Positions 7,868-13,625 of a DNA stretch of 20,303 nucleotides are shown here, piece by piece (positions within the stretch are counted from its first letter, which is position 1; every line of letters starts with the position of its first letter). The notes below the pieces were generated by a model. That model ran no database searches. It was not told the origin of the DNA and saw only the letters and a program-made list of their open reading frames with translations. The translations under genes and the position numbers were made by a program. Source of the stretch: Protofrankia sp963555915 (lineage in GTDB: Bacteria; Actinomycetota; Actinomycetes; Frankiales; Frankiaceae); assembly GCF_963555915.1 (NCBI RefSeq), contig NZ_CAUVXL010000061.1, positions 1 to 20,303 on the forward strand, read 5' to 3'.

Positions 7868-9094
7868 TCACCATGCCTTTCTTTTCGGGCTGCGTCGTTG
7901 TCCGGTGCGACCTGTCGGGTGTGGGTCCGTGCTGGTGCTGGTTGTTGTCTGCGGGTCTGTAGTTTCGTCGACGTTGTGTGCGTCCGACGGTTGATCGGTG
8001 CGTCGACAGTGAGGAAACGCCATTGCCCGCATTCCGTGATCGCTGGGATCTGTGTGTGCCTCGGTGACACGGGTGTTCGCTGTCCGGCCGCGCCGGTGGC
8101 TTCGGCCGCGGGTACGGTCCGGTGCGTCTCCGGTTGACGCGTCTCCGGTCGCGGTCTTGCCGGTGGCCCCTGTCGATGCTGGGGCCGGGCGCGGGCGCGG
8201 GCGCGGTGGGCGGGTGAGGGCCGCCCCGCCAATGATCATCACTCCACCGACGATCGCCCCCGGGCTGACCGGTTCGGACAGGGCGACGGCGCCGAGCGCC
8301 GTCGACCACAGCGGCACCAGGTAGGTGACGGTCGAGGCCACTGTCGCGCCGGCCGCGCGGATCACGCTGAAATTCAGCAGGTAGGCCACGCCCGTCCCGA
8401 CCGCGCCGAGCACGAGTAGGGCGAGCCCGGCCTCCGCTCCCGGCCAGTGCGGCGCGCCGCTGGCCAGCGGGCAGACCAGGGCCAACTCGACCGTGGCGCA
8501 GCCGATCTGCATCGCCGAGAGCGTGATTGCCGACTCGCCCCCGCCGGCTAGGAAGCGCCGGGTGTAGGCGAACCCCGCCCCATAGCAGGCCGTCGCGCCG
8601 ATGCACGCGAGGCCGCCGGTCCGCGTCCCGCCGTGCAGCCCGTGCAGCCCGTGCCAGATGCCGAGCACGACCAGGACTCCGACGAAACCCAGCGCCAAGC
8701 CGAGCAACCGCCGCGGTCCGGGATGTTCGCCCGGCACCAGCGCGAAGACGAACAGCAGCGTGGTGAGCGGCGTTGTCGCGTTGAAAATGCCCGCGAGCAG
8801 TGAGGAGACCTGGGTCTCGCCCCAGGCCAGCAGTACGAATGGTACGGAGTTGAGTAGCGCGGCGACCACCACCACGTTGCCCCACGTCGCGGCGGACCGG
8901 GGCAGTCGCTGCCCGGTCGCGACGAACATGACGCCGAGTGTCAGCGCGCCGAACAGGCATCGCCAGAGCGCCACCCACATCGGCGGGACGTCCGCGTCGA
9001 CCGCGACCTTGATGAGCGCGAAGCTCGATCCCCAGATCGCCGAGAGCAGGATGAAGCCCGGCAACCAGCCGATCTGGGTGCGTTGATCGGTCAC
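7868..9094 (-). CDS. EamA-family (DMT superfamily) transporter with long C-terminal tail
   Basis: Starts at GTG 9094, preceded by GAGAGGA 8 bases upstream, and would give 408 residues. Residues 1-295 contain about ten hydrophobic segments in two homologous halves, beginning Trp-Leu-Pro-Gly-Phe-Ile-Leu-Leu-Ser-Ala-Ile-Trp-Gly-Ser-Ser-Phe, the hallmark of EamA drug/metabolite exporters; the second half ends near Gly-Gly-Val-Met-Ile-Ile-Gly-Gly-Ala-Ala-Leu. The substrate cannot be told from sequence. Normal members are about 300 residues. Here a Pro-Arg array leads into about 110 residues rich in Thr, Arg, His and Asp, which looks like read-through into non-coding DNA after loss of the native stop. 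The gene is divergent from a LysR remnant at 9207, the usual arrangement for an exporter and its regulator. The same frame runs upstream through the antisense of that remnant and the hydrolase remnant, which is coincidental. Confidence 0.82.
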   Translation of the reverse strand: MTDQRTQIGWLPGFILLSAIWGSSFALIKVAVDADVPPMWVALWRCLFGALTLGVMFVATGQRLPRSAATWGNVVVVAALLNSVPFVLLAWGETQVSSLLAGIFNATTPLTTLLFVFALVPGEHPGPRRLLGLALGFVGVLVVLGIWHGLHGLHGGTRTGGLACIGATACYGAGFAYTRRFLAGGGESAITLSAMQIGCATVELALVCPLASGAPHWPGAEAGLALLVLGAVGTGVAYLLNFSVIRAAGATVASTVTYLVPLWSTALGAVALSEPVSPGAIVGGVMIIGGAALTRPPRPRPRPAPASTGATGKTATGDASTGDAPDRTRGRSHRRGRTANTRVTEAHTDPSDHGMRAMAFPHCRRTDQPSDAHNVDETTDPQTTTSTSTDPHPTGRTGQRRSPKRKAW

Positions 9095-9206
9095 CTCGGT
9101 CGTCCTCTCGTCGTCCTGGCCAGCGTGTTGTGGGCCTGACGCGATGCTCGCGAGTCCCGCATGATGTGTCCAACAAGCGACGGCACCTGATCTATGAGAG
9201 AGATTC
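9095..9206. promoter_or_regulatory. Divergent exporter/LysR intergenic region
   Basis: The 112-bp gap between the EamA start and the LysR remnant should contain the exporter promoter and once held the LysR binding site. A perfect 8-bp palindrome CTCGCGAG lies at 9147-9154, close to the middle. I see no clear -35/-10 pair. With the regulator cut after its DNA-binding helices, control by it is probably lost. Confidence 0.35.
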
Positions 9207-9335
9207 ATGACGGTCACTACCGGCCAGCTGCGCGCGGTCGTCGCGGTCGTCGCGGTCGTCGACGACGGTGGCTTCAGTGCTGCGGCGAAGGGCCTCGGGA
9301 TCAGCCAGTCGGCGGTGTCGCACGCGGTTGCGGCG
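9207..9335 (+). pseudogene. LysR-family regulator, N-terminal fragment only
   Basis: ATG 9207 opens a 43-residue stretch that is the start of a LysR helix-turn-helix: Thr-Gly-Gln-Leu-Arg-Ala-Val-Val, Asp-Asp-Gly-Gly-Phe-Ser-Ala-Ala-Ala, then Leu-Gly-Ile-Ser-Gln-Ser-Ala-Val-Ser-His-Ala-Val. Homology stops after the recognition helix, at about 9335. The frame then runs through the antisense of a hydrolase fragment until 9629. The Leu-Glu linker and the entire effector-binding domain (about 250 residues) are missing. A 9-bp repeat near 9236-9262 adds an extra Ala-Val-Val to helix 1. A GAGAGA precedes the ATG. Orientation opposite the EamA gene suggests it once controlled that exporter. Confidence 0.75.
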
Positions 9336-9340
9336 TCCGT

Positions 9341-9658
9341 CCCGAGAAATGCGTGGATCGCCTCGCCGACATCCTTCGGCCGCTCCTCCTGCGGGAAGTC
9401 CCCGCACCCGGGCAGAACCAGCAGCCGCGCCCCGGGGATGAGTTCGGCGAAGCGGTGCCCGGTCGACACCGAGACCAGCGGGTCGTTCTCCCCGAAGATG
9501 AGCAGGGTCGGAACGTCCAGCCCGCGAATGGGCTCCGTGAGCGCGTCGAACGAGTCACCGAAGCTACGCCGGACGTCCAACCCGACCCGGGCCATCGTCT
9601 GCCCCCGGGCCTGGACCTGGGCGAAGTAGCGGTCCGTCGCGACCGGGTCGACCTCGTG
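9341..9658 (-). pseudogene. Alpha/beta hydrolase, C-terminal fragment
   Basis: About 106 residues match the last third of an alpha/beta hydrolase: Gly-Leu-Asp-Val-Pro-Thr-Leu-Leu-Ile-Phe-Gly-Glu-Asn-Asp-Pro-Leu carries the acidic residue of the triad, followed by Ile-Pro-Gly-Ala-Arg-Leu-Leu-Val-Leu-Pro-Gly-Cys-Gly-Asp-Phe-Pro-Gln-Glu-Glu-Arg and a final Ala-Ile-His-Ala-Phe-Leu helix. The nucleophile-elbow half (G-x-S-x-G) is absent. At the place where the family has the catalytic His (Gly-His-x-Pro-x-x-Glu) this copy has Asp, encoded by GAC, a one-base change from CAC. It has no stop of its own. It sits head-to-head against the broken LysR gene and abuts the broken HINT gene, so it is debris rather than a functional enzyme. 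Confidence 0.75.
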
Positions 9659-9671
9659 GCCGGGTGTTGGT

Positions 9672-10070
9672 ATGGACGCGGGTGGGGTGTTGCTGCTCGC
9701 GACGGGTGCGGGTGCGCCGGTGGGGGCGACGGTGATTGCCGAGGGTGTCGTAGTGGCTACCATGGGGGGTCTTGCTGTCGTCGGTTATGCCGAAAAGTAC
9801 AAGAATGATCTTTTTGAGGTGTGGGATGATGTGCGGGCGAGTAGCGCCGATTCGTGTGAGCTGAACAGTTTCGACGGGGCGACCGAGGTCCTGATGGCTG
9901 ATGGCAGCCGGAAACCGATCCGGGATGTGATGGTGGGGGATCGGGTGCGGGCGATGGATCCGGCGACCGGTCGGACCGAGGATCACACGGTGACGGCTGT
10001 GATCGTGGGGGAGGAGGACGGGATGCGGTCGATGACGATCTGGCAGCCTGACTGGTGGTTCGGTCGGTGA
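9672..10070 (+). pseudogene. Polymorphic-toxin HINT domain fragment
   Basis: A 132-residue frame from ATG 9672 to TGA. Residues 3-40 are a Gly/Ala/Val-rich hydrophobic stretch like the pre-HINT segment of secreted polymorphic toxins. From Cys62 the sequence follows the HINT (Hedgehog/intein-like) pattern: Cys, Asn-Ser-Phe, Thr-Glu-Val-Leu-Met-Ala-Asp-Gly, Lys-Pro-Ile-Arg-Asp-Val, Val-Gly-Asp-Arg-Val, then Ala-Met-Asp-Pro. Cys62 is the residue that would start self-cleavage. The later blocks with the T-x-x-H and the C-terminal His-Asn are missing, as are the long N-terminal repeats and any toxin tip. The last 20 residues look unrelated to the family. It is therefore a fragment of an RHS- or ALF-type toxin gene; no immunity gene is recognised next to it. 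Confidence 0.7.
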
Positions 10071-10102
10071 CCGTCTGTCAGATGTGTCGCCGCTGCGATC
10101 CG

Positions 10103-10108
10103 TATAGT
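10103..10108 (+). promoter_or_regulatory. Possible -10 element of a leaderless lipoprotein transcript
   Basis: TATAGT at 10103-10108 resembles the TANNNT -10 of actinobacterial vegetative promoters. It ends 7 bases before ATG 10116, the distance at which transcription usually begins, so the mRNA may start at or beside the initiation codon. No ribosome-binding site precedes the ATG. A -35 is not clear (CTGTCA at 10075-10080 is too far). Confidence 0.35.
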
Positions 10109-10115
10109 GATTGTT

Positions 10116-10691
10116 ATGATTTGTGGTGATTTGGTCAGGCGAAGCCGGCTGCCGGCGCCCGGCACTGGTGTGGGGGTAGGGCTGGCCGCCGCGAGTGCGC
10201 TGGTTCTCCTCGTGGGCTGCTCGCCGGACTCCAAACCGGTGAGTGAGCCCAAAACTGTGCTGTCGACGGCGCCTGCCTCTCCCAATGGGGCGGAGGTGGC
10301 GGTTGACCGTGCTGGCGACGCGCCGAGCGCCACGCCGAGCGGTCCGTCCGTGGCCCCGTCGTCCGATGGCGGGACGGGTTCTCCGACGCCGGGCACGACA
10401 ACTGCGGCTGATCGTCGTGCGGTCGCCGGTGGTCGTCCCGGTGGTGGTGGCAAGCTGGCCGTCGCAGGCTCGCAACCGACGTCGCGGCCGCGACGTCCAG
10501 AGGTGCGGCCGGTTGGTCCGCCGCCGGTGGTGCCGTTCGATGCGAGGCCGCGGGCGGTGAATCCCGAGGGCGGGCCGCCGATTCGCAACCCACCGGTGCC
10601 GACCTTTATGGGCGGGCCGACGGCGACGAGCGTGCAGGCGACGACCAGCGTGCCGACAGCGACCAGAGTGCAGGCGACGCCTTCTCCGTAG
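10116..10691 (+). CDS. Low-complexity lipoprotein
   Basis: Start taken at ATG 10116 (191 residues); GTG 10107 would add three. The N-terminus has basic residues (Arg-Arg-Ser-Arg), a hydrophobic core (Val-Gly-Leu-Ala-Ala-Ala-Ser-Ala-Leu-Val) and the lipobox Leu-Val-Gly-Cys with Cys35, so the product should be exported, lipid-modified and held on the outer face of the membrane. The mature part is rich in Pro, Ser, Thr, Gly and Val, with no recognisable domain and a repeated Thr-Ser-Val-Pro/Gln-Ala-Thr tail; it is probably disordered and may be a spacer or glycan-attached surface protein. It stands alone between gene debris and the glycosyltransferase cluster. Orphan status makes its role unclear; the signal peptide argues against it being a chance frame. 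Confidence 0.65.
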   Translation: MICGDLVRRSRLPAPGTGVGVGLAAASALVLLVGCSPDSKPVSEPKTVLSTAPASPNGAEVAVDRAGDAPSATPSGPSVAPSSDGGTGSPTPGTTTAADRRAVAGGRPGGGGKLAVAGSQPTSRPRRPEVRPVGPPPVVPFDARPRAVNPEGGPPIRNPPVPTFMGGPTATSVQATTSVPTATRVQATPSP

Positions 10692-10731
10692 CCGCAGGAT
10701 GTACGCCGCGGCGCTGGCAAGATCGGCGTGA

Positions 10732-10782
10732 GTTTGTCGTTAGGTACGCCTATTCGGCCGTAAAGCGTACACAGCGACAAAC
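10732..10782. promoter_or_regulatory. 51-bp nested dyad symmetry downstream of lipoprotein
   Basis: Outer arms GTTTGTCG (10732-10739) and CGACAAAC (10775-10782) and inner arms GTACGC (10744-10749) and GCGTAC (10765-10770) are each perfect, with equal 4-base gaps (TTAG and ACAG) and a 15-base loop. As RNA this would form a long hairpin with one symmetric internal loop; as DNA it is a two-part operator-like dyad. It lies 41 bp after the lipoprotein stop and 190 bp before the next gene. A terminator for the lipoprotein or a regulator site are both possible. Confidence 0.55.
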
Positions 10783-10784
10783 AT

Positions 10785-10881
10785 ATGCCGATCATCGCCG
10801 TGGCCGCACCGGTGGATGGGCCGATCATGGCCGTGGCAGCCCCGGTGGATGGGCCGATCATGGCCGTGGCCGCCCCGGTGG
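10785..10881. repeat. 33-bp tandem repeats, three copies
   Basis: Unit 1 (10785-10815, 31 bp, diverged), unit 2 (10816-10848) and unit 3 (10849-10881) share a core CCGATCATGGCCGTGGC and an ending CCCCGGTGG; units 2 and 3 differ at one base. A decayed fourth start follows at 10882. There are no unique spacers between units. They lie in the leader of the first glycosyltransferase. Confidence 0.9.
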
Positions 10882-10972
10882 ATGGGCCGAGACGCGGCGG
10901 ATGGGGCCGAGCCACGGCGGACGCGACGTGCGATGGTTGACGTCGGCGATCAATACGCAAGGATGCTCGTTT

Positions 10973-12172
10973 GTGCGGGTCGGATTCTTAGTTGAGCAGA
11001 TGCTGGCGCCGGTGCCGGGCGGAACGGGGCGTTACTCCGCTGAGCTCGCCGCCGCGCTCGCCAGGACGGCGCGGCCGGGCGAGGCGGTCATCAGCTGGTG
11101 TGCCTGGCGGGGAGAACGCGAAGCGGACGGCGCGGCGGTGCCGGGCGTGGTCGGTCCCATCCGGCTGCCGCTGCCCCGACGCGGTCTTGCCACCGCATGG
11201 CTGCGCGGCTATGGGCCGGCGCCGAGCGCTGTGGGGATTGTGCACGCCCCCACGCTGCTCGTCCCGCCGCGGCGGCACGGGGTGCCGCTCGTGGTGACGA
11301 TCCACGACGCCGTGCCGTGGACCCATCCGCACACCCTGAGCACCCACGGCGCCCGGTGGCACCGCCAGATGGGCGCGCGCGCGGCCCGCCAGGCCGATGC
11401 CGTGATCGTGCCGACCAGGGCCGTCGCCGCCGAACTTCGGGCACATCTGCCGATCCCGGCCGACCGGCTGCACGTCATCGGCGAGGGCGTGGCCGAGGCG
11501 GTCGTGACCATCCCGGCGGACGCAGATGCCCGCGCCGCCCGGCTCCGCCTTCCAGGCGGCGGGTATCTGCTCACCCTGGCCACCCTCGAGCCCCGCAAGG
11601 GCCTGGACACCGTCCTGGCCGCGCTGGCTGAGCTGGCCGCGTTGGCTGAGCTGGCTGAGCCCGTCGGGCCTGCCGCGTCCGCTGCGCCCGACCTGCCCCT
11701 GGTGCATGTCGGTTCACCCGGTTGGGGTGGGCTGGACCTGCGGGTCGAAGCCGCGCGGGTGGGCCTGGACCCGGCCCGGATCCATTCGTTGGGGCGTCTT
11801 GAGGACGCGGACCTCGCGGTGGTGCTGTCACGGGCCACCGCACTGCTCGCGCCGAGCCGCTCAGAGGGCTTCGGGCTGCCGATCGTCGAGGCGATGGCCC
11901 ATGGCGTCCCCGCGATCGTCTCCGACATCCCCGCGTTCGCCGAGGTCGGGGGGGACGCCGTCGTGACCGTGCCGGTGGCGGACCCGGGGGCGCTCGCCCG
12001 CGCGGTCACGGCCGTGGTCACCGACGAGGGCCTGCGGCGCCGGCTGGCCGCGGACGGACGGGCGAGAGCGGCCGCTTTTACCTGGAATGGGGCGGCAGAG
12101 ACCGTCTGGTCCCTCTACCGTCAACTTACCGACTCCCGGGCCTTGACCACCAAGGATCGGGGGCGGGCGTAG
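10973..12172 (+). CDS. GT4-family glycosyltransferase
   Basis: A 399-residue GT-B fold retaining glycosyltransferase. GTG 10973 is chosen because AAGGA lies 9 bases upstream and the Rossmann strand Arg-Val-Gly-Phe-Leu-Val starts right there; the longer open frame from 10901 runs through repeat DNA. The N-terminal acceptor domain has Gly-Gly-Thr-Gly-Arg-Tyr at 16-21 and Thr-Ile-His-Asp at 109-112. The C-terminal donor domain has Leu-Glu-Pro-Arg-Lys-Gly at 205-210 and the E-x7-E motif in Ser-Glu-Gly-Phe-Gly-Leu-Pro-Ile-Val-Glu (297-306), which contacts the nucleotide-sugar. A short Ala-Glu-Leu repeat at about 215-229 expands one loop. It is followed by a second GT4 and a WbbL-like GT2, so it probably adds mannose or rhamnose to a cell-wall or exopolysaccharide glycan at the cytoplasmic face. 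Exact donor unknown. Confidence 0.85.
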   Translation: MRVGFLVEQMLAPVPGGTGRYSAELAAALARTARPGEAVISWCAWRGEREADGAAVPGVVGPIRLPLPRRGLATAWLRGYGPAPSAVGIVHAPTLLVPPRRHGVPLVVTIHDAVPWTHPHTLSTHGARWHRQMGARAARQADAVIVPTRAVAAELRAHLPIPADRLHVIGEGVAEAVVTIPADADARAARLRLPGGGYLLTLATLEPRKGLDTVLAALAELAALAELAEPVGPAASAAPDLPLVHVGSPGWGGLDLRVEAARVGLDPARIHSLGRLEDADLAVVLSRATALLAPSRSEGFGLPIVEAMAHGVPAIVSDIPAFAEVGGDAVVTVPVADPGALARAVTAVVTDEGLRRRLAADGRARAAAFTWNGAAETVWSLYRQLTDSRALTTKDRGRA

Positions 12173-12174
12173 TC

Positions 12175-12204
12175 TTGCCAGCGGGCCGAAGACGGCGCAA
12201 TTAT
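12175..12204 (+). promoter_or_regulatory. Possible promoter for the second glycosyltransferase
   Basis: TTGCCA (12175-12180) and AATTAT (12199-12204) are 18 bases apart, similar to a vegetative-sigma -35/-10 pair. They lie in the 167-bp gap between the two GT4 genes, directly after the first stop codon. Base composition is locally AT-richer than the surroundings. The match is modest. Confidence 0.3.
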
Positions 12205-12339
12205 GGATCTTCCAGCGTCGCCGGTGGCCCTAAGGAATCTAGGTGGGTCGACGGGCGTGCGATCATGATTCTTCTCGCGCACCCGGAGGCCCCAAGCAGC
12301 CTAGCGGTGCGAAACATGCCGCCAGTCGGAAGGAGCGCC

Positions 12340-13470
12340 GTGTCTCCCCGGGTGCTCGTCGACGCCACCGCGGTCCCAGCCGATCGCGGCGGCGTCGGTC
12401 GCTATGTCGACGGTCTGGTGGCTGCCCTGGATGCGGCAGGCGCTGACCTGGCTCTCGTCTGCCAACGATCCGATTACGAACGGTACGGCCGGATGGCGCC
12501 CCACGCCAACGTGGTGCCGGGGCCGGCCGCGATCGCGCACCGGCCGGCCCGCCTCGCCTGGGAACAGACCGGCCTGCCGCTGGTCGCCCATCAGGTGGGG
12601 GCGCAGGTCATCCATTCGCCGCACTACACGATGCCGCTGCGCACATCCCAGCCCGTGTGCGTGACCATCCACGACGTCACGTTCTTCACAGAGGCGGAGA
12701 TGCACACCGCCGTGAAGGGGACGTTCTTCCGTTCGGCGATGCGCACCGCCGTGCGTAAGTCGAAGAGGATCATCGTTCCGTCCAAGGCCACCCGCGACGA
12801 GCTGATCCGGGTCCTCGAGGGTGACTCGACTGCGACGGATGTCGCCTACCACGGGGTGGACACGTCGACCTTCCACCCGCCCACCGAGGAGGACAAGCGC
12901 CGGGTCCGCCTTCGGCTCGGTCTGGCTGACAGCCGCTACGTCGCCTTCCTCGGCATGCTCGAGCCGCGCAAGAACGTGCCGAACCTGATCCGTGGCTGGG
13001 CCGAGGCCGTCCACGGGCGCCCTGATGCGCCCGCACTGGTGCTTGCCGGCGGTTCGGGCTGGGACGACGACGTGGATGCCGCGGTCGCCTCGGTCCCGTC
13101 CCACCTGAAGGTCATCCGACCAGGCTACCTGCGGTTCTCCGACCTTCCCGGCTATCTGGGCGGCGCATTGCTGGTCGCTTACCCCTCCCACGGGGAGGGG
13201 TTCGGGCTGCCCGTGCTGGAGGCGATGGCCTGTGGCGCGCCCGTACTGACGACGCCGCGGCTCTCGCTGCCCGAGGTGGGCGGCGACGCCGTCGCCTACA
13301 CCCAGCCGGACATCGACTCGATCGCCCACGAGATGCGTGCGCTGGTCGACGACGCCCAGCGGCGCGGCGCCCTGGCCCAGGCCGGGCTCACCCGCGCCCG
13401 GGAGTTCACCTGGGCGGCGAGCGCCGAGGCGCACCTGGCGAGCTACGCGCGGGCAGTCGCCGACAGCTGA
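12340..13470 (+). CDS. GT4-family glycosyltransferase
   Basis: A 376-residue GT-B glycosyltransferase. GTG 12340 is chosen: GGAAGGAG ends 4 bases upstream and the first strand (Arg-Val-Leu-Val-Asp-Ala-Thr) follows at once. Key parts are Gly-Gly-Val-Gly-Arg-Tyr at 17-22, His-Ser-Pro-His-Tyr at 92-96, Thr-Ile-His-Asp-Val at 109-113, Val-Pro-Ser-Lys-Ala-Thr at 146-151, Leu-Glu-Pro-Arg-Lys-Asn at 207-212 and the donor-binding E-x7-E in Gly-Glu-Gly-Phe-Gly-Leu-Pro-Val-Leu-Glu (285-294). These match mannosyl/rhamnosyltransferases of the WbaZ/RfaB type. It is better conserved in appearance than its upstream neighbour, with which it shares the overall plan, so the two may add successive residues of one glycan. 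The 155-bp gap to the GT2 gene shows no strong signal. Confidence 0.87.
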   Translation: MSPRVLVDATAVPADRGGVGRYVDGLVAALDAAGADLALVCQRSDYERYGRMAPHANVVPGPAAIAHRPARLAWEQTGLPLVAHQVGAQVIHSPHYTMPLRTSQPVCVTIHDVTFFTEAEMHTAVKGTFFRSAMRTAVRKSKRIIVPSKATRDELIRVLEGDSTATDVAYHGVDTSTFHPPTEEDKRRVRLRLGLADSRYVAFLGMLEPRKNVPNLIRGWAEAVHGRPDAPALVLAGGSGWDDDVDAAVASVPSHLKVIRPGYLRFSDLPGYLGGALLVAYPSHGEGFGLPVLEAMACGAPVLTTPRLSLPEVGGDAVAYTQPDIDSIAHEMRALVDDAQRRGALAQAGLTRAREFTWAASAEAHLASYARAVADS

Positions 13471-13625
13471 CCCGACAGTCCGCACCTGCCCCCTGCCGTT
13501 TGGCCAGCAGGCCCGACCCCCCGGCGCGCGACCGTCGCCGCGCCGGTGGCATCCTGGCCAACACGGTTCAGGGGAGAGCTGGGCGCACGCGCGCCGGCAT
13601 GGGATGGGCCAGTGAGGGCGGGTCG

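Noticed and set aside
5581..7962. 793-codon open frame on the plus strand
   Set aside because: It is antisense to DUF5691 and the ATPase, its product is Ser/Arg/Ala-rich without domains, and long spurious frames are expected at this GC content.
7868..9763. A 631-codon minus frame joining hydrolase, antisense LysR and EamA
   Set aside because: EamA has its own ribosome-binding site and GTG at 9094; the joined frame reflects loss of the hydrolase stop, not a designed fusion.
10785..10881. CRISPR-like array
   Set aside because: Units are contiguous with no unique spacers, and there are no cas genes.
9983..10960. 325-codon minus frame with an 11-residue Met-Ile-Gly-Pro repeat
   Set aside because: It is antisense to the lipoprotein, and its repeat is simply the 33-bp DNA repeat translated.
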